The notes under the pieces are model-generated. The model was not told the DNA's origin and searched no databases. It was given only the letters and a program-made list of their open reading frames with translations. A DNA stretch of 64,000 nucleotides. Source: Desulfitobacterium dichloroeliminans LMG P-21439 (GTDB taxonomy: Bacteria; Bacillota; Desulfitobacteriia; Desulfitobacteriales; Desulfitobacteriaceae). Of the stretch, positions 1 through 9,216 are shown piece after piece. The translations under genes were made by a program, and so were the position numbers. The stretch covers positions 1,340,001-1,404,000 of the forward strand of contig NC_019903.1 in the NCBI RefSeq assembly GCF_000243135.2, written 5' to 3'. The number at the start of each line of letters is the position of its first letter. The stretch's first letter is position 1.

Positions 1-1071
1 CCCCCTGTGCCGCCAGATTATACCTTTATGTGTCAGGATGAAGACGGAGAAAATGCCTCGGAAGTAAGAAACCGGGCCCTGGACATGTACATTGAAAGTG
101 TTGTTCAGCCGGAAAAGGACCTGATCATCAAGCTTTTAGCCTCAGGCCGTGAAGTCGCTCTGGTGGGTCAGGAGCAGGAATCCTTTTATTATGCCGGGCT
201 TCTGCAGATGAGAAATATCAAGAAAGCCGATAAATTGATCCGAACCTACAAAAACGATGTCGATAAACTGATCCCGGTAATGAACGCGTCACTGAAGATT
301 TTAAAAGAAGCCCAAACTCTGGGAGTGGATATCTCTATCCAACCTTATTTGGATACATTTTCCGACTGGATGGTCCGTGCCGCAGACAAGAAGATTAAAG
401 AAATCAGAGAAGAGCATAATTACAAAGCAATGGGACCGGCAGTGTCGCTGATCCAGAGCGCGTTGATTTTCACCTCAGACTTTCAGGTCTCCCAGGACTT
501 TTCCCGGAAGTACCTGCAGAAACTCAAAGATGCGATGACCTTCACTATAAACTATGACGTCTCGCTGCACTCCGGCATTGCCAACCAAAGAATGACGTTG
601 AAGGGCAAAGTGAAATTATCCTGGCTGGATGAAAACGACGAAAAAGTATTTACCGGAAAGGGTGAGGGAGAATATGTAAGCTATTCCAACAGTTCACCAA
701 ATACGACACGGATTGATTATCCTAACAAATATCCGGTGAATATGAAGTTTATCAACTTCTCTCCCTGCGACAGTAAAACGGTGGATGTTCAGGTCGATAT
801 GATCGGAGCGCAGACGAAAGTCTGGTATAACCCCGAGCTTGATCAAAAATCGTCCGATGAATACAGCTTTGTCAACTTTATGGCGGAACAATTATTCCAA
901 GATTACAAACAGGAAGACGGAAATTACCTTTTCCAAGTGCCCTTCACCAACAATAATGCAGTCATGGGCTCGGAAAGTTTCACTAAAACCGCTTCGATCG
1001 GCTATCCTGAAGAAGGCAGCGCCTCTGGAAGCATTACGTATACGATTGAGATTAAGCATACGCCCAAGTAA
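1..1071 (+). CDS. Hypothetical protein, 5' partial
   Basis: The reading frame is open from the first base, and the GTG at position 7 has no ribosome binding site, so this is probably the C-terminal 356 residues of a longer protein. I do not recognise the family. The visible part begins with a short proline-rich stretch. A charged, probably helical region follows (about residues 15-190, rich in Lys, Glu and Gln). The end (about 190-356) is beta-rich with many Ser, Thr, Asn and Tyr residues, as in extracellular or adhesin-like domains. No membrane segment is visible. It ends about 170 bases before the CWB2 surface protein and could belong to the same cell-surface gene group. No function can be assigned. 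Confidence 0.6.
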   Translation, partial: PPVPPDYTFMCQDEDGENASEVRNRALDMYIESVVQPEKDLIIKLLASGREVALVGQEQESFYYAGLLQMRNIKKADKLIRTYKNDVDKLIPVMNASLKILKEAQTLGVDISIQPYLDTFSDWMVRAADKKIKEIREEHNYKAMGPAVSLIQSALIFTSDFQVSQDFSRKYLQKLKDAMTFTINYDVSLHSGIANQRMTLKGKVKLSWLDENDEKVFTGKGEGEYVSYSNSSPNTTRIDYPNKYPVNMKFINFSPCDSKTVDVQVDMIGAQTKVWYNPELDQKSSDEYSFVNFMAEQLFQDYKQEDGNYLFQVPFTNNNAVMGSESFTKTASIGYPEEGSASGSITYTIEIKHTPK

Positions 1072-1084
1072 CTACTCCTTGTTT

Positions 1085-1241
1085 TTTAAGTATGTTTCAA
1101 CACAAAGCATACGGCATCGTGTAATAAATGAAATCCCACTACCCGTAAGCAGGAGAAATCAATAGGGATGGTATAAGCAAAGGCTTGTGCTATCTGCCTC
1201 GGTGAATGCCGAGAGTCTATATTATTTTTAGGAGGATTATC
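1085..1241 (+). other. Structured 5' leader of the CWB2 gene (class unknown)
   Basis: The 170-base leader contains several small hairpins: AAGC-AAAG-GCTT (1175-1186), CTCGG-N6-CCGAG (1198-1213), and ATCCC pairing with GGGAT farther apart. Surface-protein genes in Clostridia are often preceded by riboswitches, but I could not match this leader to a consensus such as the c-di-GMP classes. It is recorded only as potential structure. Confidence 0.2.
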
Positions 1242-2669
1242 ATGAAACAATCATCTGTTAGGACTTGTCTGCTGTTAATTGTGGCACTTCTCGTTACCGC
1301 ACTATTCCCGATCACTGCATTTGCAGCTTTGCCGGAAGGTGTTCCTTCATCCATAGAAGCTCCTTCAATCCAGAACATCGCGTTAAAGACATATGATGAC
1401 GGCAGGCCATATTTTGAAGCCCAGGTCTATTTCCCCCAGAGCGTTCTCAATCTCGACAGCGAGGCCCCTGGCGGCGGTTCTGTTTTCTGGGACTATTCGG
1501 TGAAGGTTGACGACGGATCCTGGAACGAGTTCGGCGGCGGCGGATATATTAATGTTTACACCGGCGGCGAGGACGGCGAAGCACCCGTTAGCGCCGGGAC
1601 CTTTGCAATTACCTTCGATCCCATTGACGAAGGTACCCTGACCTCTGTCGATATTAAAAGCCATATTTATTCCTACCAGCTCCGCGTCTACTACGATTAC
1701 TACGAGGGCTGGCCGGACGTGCAGCCTATATATTCTCCCGTCTCCAATGTGGTTACCATCGGATCCGGCAGCTTCTACGCCGATTCCAAAACGGATCGTT
1801 TGAGCGGAGCCAGCCGAATAGAAACCGCGATTGCGGTATCGCAAGAGGGCTGGCCAAGCGGCGCCGATACCATCATTTTGACACGAGAGGACAATTATCC
1901 CGATGCGCTTACCGGAACGCCCCTGTCCAAAAAATGCGACGCTCCCATTCTGTTTACGAACCGTCTGACGCTGACCCCTGCCACAGCTGCGGAAATTGCC
2001 CGCTTAGGAGCTAAAAAGGTCATTGTTCTGGGAGGCAGCGGCGCTGTTTCCGAGGCGATTGAGAACAAACTGAAACAGAGTTATACCGTGCAAAGGATTG
2101 GCGGCGCCGACCGCTATGCTACGGCGGCGAAAATTGCTTCGGAGCTTGGCTATAAAGGCAAGGTCGTCATTACAACAGGCCAGGATTTTCATGACGCGCT
2201 GGTGGTCGCACCGCTGGCAGCCAATCAAGAAATTCCCATTTTGTTGACACAGCCGAATTCCCTGCCGGCTGTTATTCAAGCGGCGCTGCTATCTATAACG
2301 CCGACAGAGACCATCGTGGTTGGAAATCAGAGTGCCGTCAGCAACACTGTTCTGGGCCAACTGACCAATGCCAAGCGCATCAGCGGCAGCGATATTTACG
2401 AGACGGCAATCCTGGTAGCGAAGAATTTTGAGGCGAATACGGAGAGAGTATTTCTGGCTACAGGCAAGGACTTCCCAGATGCGCTGTCCGGCTCTGCCGT
2501 CGCCGCTAAATTTAACAGTCCAATTCTGTTTGTGGGCGAACCGCTTTCTACTTATGTAAAACAATATTTAGGGGATAACAAGCAAAACACCACAAAAGTC
2601 CATCTTTTAGGCGGGACTGGTGCGATTGCAGACACAGTCCGCAATGAAGTCGAACGTATCTACGAGTAG
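1242..2669 (+). CDS. Secreted cell-wall protein with three CWB2 repeats
   Basis: This is an exported surface protein of 475 residues. The start is the ATG at 1242, preceded by AGGAGG; an in-frame ATG at 1206 has no binding site. A signal peptide covers residues 1-28 (Lys and Arg, then a long hydrophobic core, ending AFA-A). Residues about 30-180 form an unrecognised beta-rich, Gly/Tyr/Asp-rich domain that is probably the functional head. Residues about 185-475 hold three cell wall-binding type 2 repeats (PF04122), marked by R-x-S/G-G-A/S-x-R-Y/I-E-T-A, D-x-x-x-D/N-x-x-D-A-L and the final hydrophobic-GG-x-x-A-V/I motif. In the family these bind anionic wall polymers and hold the protein on the Gram-positive wall. 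It is monocistronic, with a terminator at 2823-2863. The ligand of the head domain is unknown. Confidence 0.9.
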   Translation: MKQSSVRTCLLLIVALLVTALFPITAFAALPEGVPSSIEAPSIQNIALKTYDDGRPYFEAQVYFPQSVLNLDSEAPGGGSVFWDYSVKVDDGSWNEFGGGGYINVYTGGEDGEAPVSAGTFAITFDPIDEGTLTSVDIKSHIYSYQLRVYYDYYEGWPDVQPIYSPVSNVVTIGSGSFYADSKTDRLSGASRIETAIAVSQEGWPSGADTIILTREDNYPDALTGTPLSKKCDAPILFTNRLTLTPATAAEIARLGAKKVIVLGGSGAVSEAIENKLKQSYTVQRIGGADRYATAAKIASELGYKGKVVITTGQDFHDALVVAPLAANQEIPILLTQPNSLPAVIQAALLSITPTETIVVGNQSAVSNTVLGQLTNAKRISGSDIYETAILVAKNFEANTERVFLATGKDFPDALSGSAVAAKFNSPILFVGEPLSTYVKQYLGDNKQNTTKVHLLGGTGAIADTVRNEVERIYE

Positions 2670-2822
2670 GTGTTAATAAGCGTGTAACAAAAAATGTAAA
2701 TTGAACGTGCTTGAATCTCAGATAAATCAAGGGCTTTAGATAAAAAAGATGACATCGTGCTTGATTTGATTGCTGCATTATTAAAAGCTAAAAACATGAA
2801 TGGATTGATATACAGTAACAGA

Positions 2823-2863
2823 AATCCACACTCCGTTTAGTCTGCGGAGCGTGGATTGTTTTT
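2823..2863 (+). terminator. Rho-independent terminator
   Basis: A 13-bp stem (one G-T pair; arms 2823-2835 and 2845-2857) with a 9-base loop is followed by GTTTTT. It lies about 150 bases after the CWB2 gene and fits as its terminator. Confidence 0.8.
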
Positions 2864-2897
2864 AGCACATGCGAAGATTAAGATAAGCTTGAGGTGA

Positions 2898-3179
2898 ACA
2901 GAAACAAAGTGTCTTATAGCCACCGGCAACAACTTTCCGGATGCCCTGGCCGGAAGTGTCTATGCAGCAAATCACAATGCCCCAATCATCCTAGCGGACA
3001 GCAAGTTGTCTGATCAGGTCAGGACTTATCTGAAGGGCAAGAAACTAACCGGAGCGACACTATTCGGAGGAGAGGCTGTAGTCAGTAAAAACATTGAGCA
3101 GCAGATTAGACAGTTGATGGCGAGATACGCGTTCACACCGAATGTCTGCTTAAACAATTACAAGTCATGTGACCCTTGA
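2898..3179 (+). pseudogene. Decayed CWB2 repeat fragment
   Basis: An open frame with no start codon, beginning after a TGA at 2895, encodes a clear CWB2 C-terminal repeat. It reads L-I-A-T-G-N-N-F-P-D-A-L-A-G-S, then a P-I-I-L-A strand, then L-F-G-G-E-A-V-V-S. This matches the last repeat of the intact protein upstream (F-L-A-T-G-K-D-F-P-D-A-L-S-G-S). There is no signal peptide, start or RBS. It is best read as the 3' remnant of a second CWB2 surface-protein gene lost by deletion, or as debris of a tandem duplication. The frame continues to a stop at 3177-3179, past the conserved end. The rest of 2670-3299 shows no other gene. Confidence 0.75.
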
Positions 3180-3299
3180 GTATATAAAAAGATACAAATG
3201 AATTGAACAGGGGTAATAAATTGTAATATTTTTCAAAATAGCATTGTGTGACAAGCGGTCAGGTTATATCAGTGCTATCCTTTTTTCAGGAGGTATAAT

Positions 3300-4652
3300 A
3301 TGCATGCATGGCAAGCAATACAAAACTCATTGAACTATATTGAAGACCATTTGTCAGAGAATATAAAGATGGAAACTCTTGCAAATGTAGCATCATTATC
3401 ACCGTATTATTTTCAGCGCTTGTTTGGGCGTTTAGTGAAAAAATCTGTAAATGAATACGTGAGGCTGCGTAGGTTGGCAAAAGCTTCGGAAGCTCTTAAA
3501 AGTAAAGAAAAGCGAATCATTGATGTGGCACTTGATTATGGATTTTCAGATCATGCCAACTTTACTCGTGCATTTAAAGATGCATATGGCATTACACCAG
3601 ATGCATATCGTGATTGTCCTGTTATACTCAATCATTTCATCAAACCAGATCTGCTTTTGAACTATATCATGGTTAATGAAGATGTATCGTTAATAGCTGA
3701 TGGTATTGTGGTTGAAGTGATTCGTAGAAAACTGGATGAACCGCGCACATTTATTGGAATTGAAGGGGAGGTGCCTGATACTGAATTAACAGGAGGCAAA
3801 GGTACCGGTATTGCTACTACCGGGATAATATGGGATGAGTTCCATCGTCAGAAATCGAACATTCTAAATTTACTGCCGAATGGCAATGAATTTGGTGTTT
3901 TTTATTTGGGAGATGCCAGAGAAGGTTGCTGTAACTACATGGCCGGTGCTGAAGCCACCGGAAATATACAGGAAGAGGGATATGCTTCATATACAATTCC
4001 AAGCGGTGAATATGCCGTTTGCTGCTTGGAGGCAGAAAACTTTGCAGAACTTATTGGTTCCGCAATTTTCAAAGCGTCCTCATTTATGAATTGCTGGATG
4101 AAAAAGCACAGCCTGACTTGTGGCGATTTCGCTGCCGAGATATATTATAATAAAAATCAGGATGCCAGCTATATGGAGTTATGGCTGCCATTAAGCTCAT
4201 CGCAAAGGATATTTAAAATTAAACAAACATGGGATAAAACCAATGGAACACAAAAGCCATCAATAACAACCATTAACACCTATGTGAATAGCCCTTTATT
4301 TGAATGCCTGTGCAAACATATGGAGACAGAATATCAGAGCAAGCCGGTGCTGGAATATAGTAGATGTTCCTTGCAGTACGGATGGAATGTGAAATATAAA
4401 AAGGCAGGACGTACATTATGTACCTTGTATCCAAAGGAGGGATACTTTATTGCCCTTATAGTCATTGGTGATCGTGAGCAGACAGAAACCGAATTTACAC
4501 TCCCTTTTTTCACAGAGTATTTGCAACAGTTGTACCACGAAACAAAAAGCGGTATGGGTCAGAAGTGGCTCATGATAAACGTGACGAATGACGCGGTATT
4601 AGAGGATGTTAAGCAATGTATCGCCATCCGTAGAGGTAAAAAAAAAAATTAA
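3300..4652 (+). CDS. AraC-family regulator with GyrI-like and DUF3788-like domains
   Basis: A transcriptional regulator of 450 residues; AGGAGG precedes the ATG at 3300. Residues about 8-105 form the AraC/XylS double helix-turn-helix, here at the N terminus (Y-Y-F-Q-R-L-F, then D-V-A-L-D-Y-G-F-S-D-H-A-N-F-T-R-A-F-K). Residues about 135-290 resemble the GyrI-like/AraC effector-binding domain, with F-I-G-I-E-G-E and later S-Y-T-I-P-S-G-E-Y-A. The last about 150 residues (W-N-V-K-Y-K-K-A-G, L-C-T-L-Y-P-K-E-G-Y-F) resemble DUF3788, normally a separate small protein. AraC plus GyrI proteins usually sense small hydrophobic or cationic drugs. The next gene is a stand-alone GyrI-like protein separated by 16 bases, so the two probably act together. 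Confidence 0.85.
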   Translation: MHAWQAIQNSLNYIEDHLSENIKMETLANVASLSPYYFQRLFGRLVKKSVNEYVRLRRLAKASEALKSKEKRIIDVALDYGFSDHANFTRAFKDAYGITPDAYRDCPVILNHFIKPDLLLNYIMVNEDVSLIADGIVVEVIRRKLDEPRTFIGIEGEVPDTELTGGKGTGIATTGIIWDEFHRQKSNILNLLPNGNEFGVFYLGDAREGCCNYMAGAEATGNIQEEGYASYTIPSGEYAVCCLEAENFAELIGSAIFKASSFMNCWMKKHSLTCGDFAAEIYYNKNQDASYMELWLPLSSSQRIFKIKQTWDKTNGTQKPSITTINTYVNSPLFECLCKHMETEYQSKPVLEYSRCSLQYGWNVKYKKAGRTLCTLYPKEGYFIALIVIGDREQTETEFTLPFFTEYLQQLYHETKSGMGQKWLMINVTNDAVLEDVKQCIAIRRGKKKN

Positions 4653-4668
4653 TCTGGAGGCAATTGAA

Positions 4669-5130
4669 ATGGCAATAATATCAAAAATCAATTTATTGGA
4701 ACAACCGGAGCAGCATGTCCTGTCTATCCGCACGACTATTCACTTCAATGATTACCCGGATACTGCTAAACAAGCCTATGGGGTAATTATGGAGTATGCA
4801 GCATGTAATGGTCTGCTGCTCTCCGGTGGTCCTTTTGTATGCTACCATAATGCTGATTTAGAAAACCTTGATGTAGAAATGGGTTTTCCTGTTGCAAAAT
4901 CAGTATTGGGAAATGATGACATCACAGGATATACTATTCCTGTTCAAAAAGCGGTGTCAGGCATATTCTTAGGTGCTTATGAAGATACTGATCCGATGAT
5001 GTTTGAAATTATACAGTGGATAATAGAGCATGGCTATGAACAGCAAGGAAAGATTTTCAATTATTATTTGAATGATGATAGTCGCAATGCAAGTGAACTG
5101 CTAACACAGATTGTTGTGCCGATAAAATAG
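4669..5130 (+). CDS. GyrI-like effector-binding domain protein
   Basis: A 153-residue cytoplasmic protein made of a single GyrI-like (AraC_E_bind, PF06445) domain. I chose the ATG at 4669 (CTGGAGG upstream) over the annotatable ATG at 4606, which lies inside the preceding gene. Typical features are the early L-S-I-R-T strand, a conserved turn before G-x-x-M-E-Y, G-G-P-F-V-C-Y in the middle, and the E-M-G-F-P-V strand, followed by Y-T-I-P. Family members bind small molecules and in some cases gyrase. It has no DNA-binding domain, so it may be a ligand buffer or partner of the AraC protein just upstream, with which it shares an operon. No target genes are evident. Confidence 0.8.
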   Translation: MAIISKINLLEQPEQHVLSIRTTIHFNDYPDTAKQAYGVIMEYAACNGLLLSGGPFVCYHNADLENLDVEMGFPVAKSVLGNDDITGYTIPVQKAVSGIFLGAYEDTDPMMFEIIQWIIEHGYEQQGKIFNYYLNDDSRNASELLTQIVVPIK

Positions 5131-5584
5131 GATTGACTCCCCTATAGATCATAAACATTACTGTGCGATACATTAAGAATAATCTATGAGGAGAGTTTAC
5201 AACTGCTCCTGTTTGTAAATTAGGCGAAATTTACCTTTCCGCCAAGGCCCTACTACGCTCAAGCAGCGGCATCTTTTTTGACCATTCAAGGCACGTTGAA
5301 ACGATAATAAAGATGACGAAATGTGGTTCGGAGGGCAAAAAGTAGACTTTGACCACAAGATGTTGTGGTTTGCAAGCCAAAAATGAGCAAAAAACGAAGC
5401 AAAAAAGTGCAAATTTTGGCCCGTTTTTTTGGCCGTTTTCATAGATGACAAAGGGTAGTTACCAAGATGGCATCGATTGTTTTATCATTGTTATTATAAA
5501 TTTTTCCATATATAATGTTTATGACCTTATGCGTTGAATGGCAACAGTATTTTAAATTCGAGTAGAGATGGAGGGATATACCCA
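5131..5584 (+). other. Gene-poor gap before mcrB
   Basis: About 450 bases with no convincing gene. A minus-strand 84-codon frame (5197-5451) lacks a good ribosome binding site and has a low-complexity composition, so I reject it as a gene. The stretch 5200-5450 has a Clostridium-like intergenic look (runs of A, alternating TTTT) and might be an interspersed repeat. The last 15 bases carry the ribosome binding site of mcrB (GGAGGG, 5570-5575). Confidence 0.4.
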
Positions 5585-7867
5585 GTGTTTTTCTTTTTCT
5601 TTAATAATGACGCTATCATAGAGGAATGCGATCGACTGTTAGAAAAAGGCGATATTAAGCCAGTTTCTCAAATAGATCAGGAATATATCATGTTTCGTAA
5701 GCGTTTCGGTCCTGATGTTTTAAAAAGCATTGAAGGCGAAGAATTAATAGAGACAATTTTCAATGTCATGAATCATGATGGGCTTGCCTATTGGCTTGAA
5801 TTTAAGAATGACGAGATGATAGACACGAGGCAATACGGCAGTATTGCTGGCGGCAGCTCTCTGAAGTACATCATGTACAAACGTAAAAGTGATAACAATT
5901 GGATGACCGGCAGCCCTCAAAAGCAGGTCGTCCTTTCGCTGGCAGACGCGATTGAAAAGGGCAAAAAGATTCGTGATGCCATAGTAAGAGGCGCTGAGCA
6001 AATTTCCAAGTTTGAGAATCCCGAGTACAAAGATTATATAGCTTTACAGCAGAGTTTGGATTCCGATGAAGATGTAAAAATCGGCGGATACGGATGGATT
6101 CACAAGTATTATCATATGCTTTTCCCGAATTACATTGACGCTTTCCATACAACCGGTTGGCAGAAGCATGCTCTTTTATGTTACGGCGAGAAGCCAGAGT
6201 CTGAATCGCTCTATGCATTGACAGGGCAGCTGATGAAAATTATCACGGAGACTGGCAGACCGTCTTCTCATATTGTACGAACTATGGTGCATATGTATGG
6301 CTCTCCAGTCAACTATTATCGCATAGGTACAAGAAGCGGATCGAGCAAAACAAGTATATGGCCCCTGATGCAGGAAAATAGCTATATCTCTATCGGTTGG
6401 GCAGAACTCGGCGACTTGACCCAATATGGCCAAGAGGATAGCGAGATACGAGATTCTTTGAAGGAGCCATTTGAGAAGCTCTATCCCAACCAACCCCAGA
6501 CAATATCTCGTGAACTGAATGAGATCATCAGGTTTTTTAAGACAATCAAGGAGAACGACATCGTCGTAGCCGGCGACGGGATGCAGACTCTTGGAATCGG
6601 CAGAGTCACAGGCGGCTATGAATACCGTGAAGGCTTGGAGTTTCCACATTTAAGGGAAGTTGAATGGATATTTGTTGAACAAACTCAACTGCCGGAAGCG
6701 AAAGAAGGACTTCGCACAACAGTAAATCCATATAGAAACATGGACAATTTACTTAAGATACGCGAATTATTATCAAAAGGCTCTACAGAACAAAAGAATA
6801 CTGTATCGTCAAAACCTGCTGAAAAACCGCTCCAATCGCTTGAAGGAATTATGAAAAAAATCGACGGTATCCTGGAACGTAAAAAGCAAATCATTCTTTA
6901 TGGGCCACCCGGTACAGGAAAAACATATCATGCTGAAAAAGCAGCGCAGGAATTGGCAGCGCGGAATATCTTTAGGAAATCATGGAAGGCTCTTTCTGAC
7001 GATGAGAGAAAAAGCATTTTGGGCGATGGCCGGACGAATGGATATGTCCGTATTTGCTGTTTTCATGCTTCCTACGGGTATGAGGATTTTATCGAAGGAA
7101 TAAAACCACGGGTTGAAAATGGACAAACCCTGTTTGAACTTCGTGATGGAATATTCAAAAGGCTTTGTTCGGATGCGATAAAGGAACCCAATAAATCGTT
7201 TTTCCTGATTATAGATGAAATTAATCGGGGAGATATTTCGCGCATCTTAGGCGAGCTTATTATGTTAATTGAGTCCGGAAAACGGGGGAAAACGTTATAT
7301 CTTCCCGTATCTGGTGAACCTTTTTCGGTACCGGGTAACGTTTTTATCATTGGAACTATGAATACAGCCGACAGGTCAATTGCTCTGTTGGACGCTGCGC
7401 TCCGCAGGCGTTTCGGTTTCCACGAATTAATGCCGGACTACAGTTTGCTTGAAGGGATTAACTTTGACGCACTGCCTGTCTCCGAATGGCTTAAGAGGCT
7501 GAACCAAAGAATCTGCCAGCATATCGGCAGAGATGCCCGCAACTTGCAAATTGGTCACTCTTATTTCATGGAGGGTGAAAAACCAATTACTTCTCAGAAT
7601 CGCTTCCGCCAGGTGATAGCGGAAGATATTCTTCCTTTAATCGAAGAATATTGTTATGGTGATTATGAGCGAATGGCAGCAATTTTAGATTCGGATTTTG
7701 TTGACGTTAAAAACCAAACTCTCCAATACTCCTTATGTGAGGGCGATTTTACAGAACTGATCGGCGCATTATTAAAGCCTTGTCCGGAAATACGTTTGAG
7801 CGAGGAACATGATACAAGCGATGCCGATGCCATTGTCGCCGGTCCCCCAGAGGAAGAAGAACAATGA
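5585..7867 (+). CDS. mcrB: McrB-like AAA+ GTPase of a type IV restriction system
   Basis: The motor and recognition subunit of an McrBC-type system, which cleaves DNA carrying modified cytosine. I start it at GTG 5585 with GGAGGG nine bases upstream, giving 760 residues; an ATG at 5534 has no binding site. The N-terminal about 240 residues are unrecognised and may read DNA. Residues about 245-400 (Y-Y-R-I-G-T-R-S-G-S, then I-S-I-G-W-A-E-L-G-D-L) resemble EVE/YTH-like modified-base readers. The C-terminal AAA+ domain has Walker A G-P-P-G-T-G-K-T (about 440), Walker B F-F-L-I-I-D-E-I-N-R-G-D (about 538) and the McrB hallmark M-N-T-A-D-R-S with A-L-R-R-R-F (about 590-605). Its stop overlaps the mcrC start (ATGA), indicating translational coupling. 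Confidence 0.92.
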   Translation: MFFFFFNNDAIIEECDRLLEKGDIKPVSQIDQEYIMFRKRFGPDVLKSIEGEELIETIFNVMNHDGLAYWLEFKNDEMIDTRQYGSIAGGSSLKYIMYKRKSDNNWMTGSPQKQVVLSLADAIEKGKKIRDAIVRGAEQISKFENPEYKDYIALQQSLDSDEDVKIGGYGWIHKYYHMLFPNYIDAFHTTGWQKHALLCYGEKPESESLYALTGQLMKIITETGRPSSHIVRTMVHMYGSPVNYYRIGTRSGSSKTSIWPLMQENSYISIGWAELGDLTQYGQEDSEIRDSLKEPFEKLYPNQPQTISRELNEIIRFFKTIKENDIVVAGDGMQTLGIGRVTGGYEYREGLEFPHLREVEWIFVEQTQLPEAKEGLRTTVNPYRNMDNLLKIRELLSKGSTEQKNTVSSKPAEKPLQSLEGIMKKIDGILERKKQIILYGPPGTGKTYHAEKAAQELAARNIFRKSWKALSDDERKSILGDGRTNGYVRICCFHASYGYEDFIEGIKPRVENGQTLFELRDGIFKRLCSDAIKEPNKSFFLIIDEINRGDISRILGELIMLIESGKRGKTLYLPVSGEPFSVPGNVFIIGTMNTADRSIALLDAALRRRFGFHELMPDYSLLEGINFDALPVSEWLKRLNQRICQHIGRDARNLQIGHSYFMEGEKPITSQNRFRQVIAEDILPLIEEYCYGDYERMAAILDSDFVDVKNQTLQYSLCEGDFTELIGALLKPCPEIRLSEEHDTSDADAIVAGPPEEEEQ

Positions 7868-9138
7868 GCGCGATAGTCCATTTAAAACTAACAGAATGGT
7901 CGGAACAATTTCTTGACGGTGTATACTTAAAAGATGGGACTGAACGCAAAGTTGCGCAAAAACTTACGGAGAGTAGCATCCTTGAAATCCTGGAAATGAG
8001 AAATGGTGTACTGATAAGAAGCAATTCATTTGTGGGCCGTTTATCGTTAGGCGATATTCGTATTCAAATCACCCCAAAGCTGCATGGGATGCCGTTAATT
8101 ACTTTGCTGCAGTACACCTATGGACTTCGAAACCTCAAATTATTCCACTATGCAAACTTTGATATCGACAATCTGAATTTCATTGATTTGCTGATATATA
8201 CGCTGTATACCTATGCTGAGAGCCTGCTTAACCGAGGGTTTATTAAAGGGTATACATTATTTGAGAATGATTTGTCCTGTGTAAAAGGACGAATCGATAT
8301 GAGCCGCCTTGCCAGCCGCGGTGGAGCAATTGCGGCGTGTCTGCCTTGTAATTATTATGAAAGAACAGAAAATACCCTCTTGAATCAGGTTCTTTTGGCA
8401 GGTTTAAGGCTCGCAGGCAAGCTTGCATCAGATATCAATCTTCGTCATGATGTGATGAGAATAAGCGACCAATTATCAATGCTGACTAAAGAAACTAGGC
8501 TCAGCAGGCCGATATTAAATGCGGCACAAAGATCAATATCGCGCCTAAATGATGTGTATAAGCCGGCCATAGAATTAATTAATATCCTGTTTGAGTCGCA
8601 ATCGGTTCAGATTGAGAATGGAGAGGAACACATTTCCTTGCCAGGCTACTTTTTTGATATGAACCTGTTTTTTGAGACTCTTGTATCCAAGCTATTAAAA
8701 AGCTTGCAGGATGAGTATTCTGTGATAGATCAGTATCGTCTTGGAATGCTTTTCGCTTATGAACCAAAACGCAATCCCAAAGGAAAGCGTTCACCGACTC
8801 CTCGTCCTGATTTCGCTTTGCTTAAAAATGGTTCGGTGGTGCAACTTCTTGATGCGAAATATCGTGATCTATGGGATAGAAACCTTCCGCGTGATATGCT
8901 TTATCAATTAGCTGTATATGCAGTCAGCGGAATTGGAAATAATTCCGCTACGATACTCTATCCAGCAATGAATGGGCTTCCAGTCCTGCAGCAGATTAAT
9001 ACTTATAATCCACTCACGAACGGGATTATGGCTAAAGTATTCATGAAACCCATTGACCTTATCAAGGTGGCAGGTTTTATTGATCGTGGCGAAAAAAGCG
9101 AGCTCTCATGTTATATTACGCAGATAGTATGTTCTTAG
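7864..9138 (+). CDS. mcrC: McrC-like nuclease subunit
   Basis: A 424-residue partner of McrB and the endonuclease of the type IV restriction complex. The N-terminal half is the McrC-specific region that contacts the McrB ring (I-T-P-K-L at about residue 70, and G-x-I-D-M at about 143). The C-terminal part carries a PD-(D/E)xK core: R-P-D-F-A-L (about 313), then L-L-D-A-K-Y (about 333), followed by Q-L-A-V-Y-A. Its ATG overlaps the mcrB stop codon. Length and order match the standard mcrBC arrangement. It would cut incoming DNA methylated on cytosine after GTP-driven translocation by McrB. The catalytic residues look intact, so I expect activity. Confidence 0.92.
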   Translation: MSAIVHLKLTEWSEQFLDGVYLKDGTERKVAQKLTESSILEILEMRNGVLIRSNSFVGRLSLGDIRIQITPKLHGMPLITLLQYTYGLRNLKLFHYANFDIDNLNFIDLLIYTLYTYAESLLNRGFIKGYTLFENDLSCVKGRIDMSRLASRGGAIAACLPCNYYERTENTLLNQVLLAGLRLAGKLASDINLRHDVMRISDQLSMLTKETRLSRPILNAAQRSISRLNDVYKPAIELINILFESQSVQIENGEEHISLPGYFFDMNLFFETLVSKLLKSLQDEYSVIDQYRLGMLFAYEPKRNPKGKRSPTPRPDFALLKNGSVVQLLDAKYRDLWDRNLPRDMLYQLAVYAVSGIGNNSATILYPAMNGLPVLQQINTYNPLTNGIMAKVFMKPIDLIKVAGFIDRGEKSELSCYITQIVCS

Positions 9139-9216
9139 AAATTAACAGCCTAATAAAGCATAATTTCTAGGAATGAATCTAGCCTAAGATATATATGGAA
9201 CTGTGAGGTGGTTTAA

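Noticed and set aside
839-1165. 108-codon plus-strand frame over the end of the first gene
   Set aside because: Overlaps the real coding frame; no domain pattern; Ser/Arg-rich shadow.
1085-1241. Possible c-di-GMP riboswitch before the CWB2 gene
   Set aside because: Only small hairpins seen; the conserved core bases of the known classes could not be matched.
5197-5451. 84-codon minus-strand frame before mcrB
   Set aside because: No convincing ribosome binding site, low-complexity composition, and the region looks like intergenic repeat.
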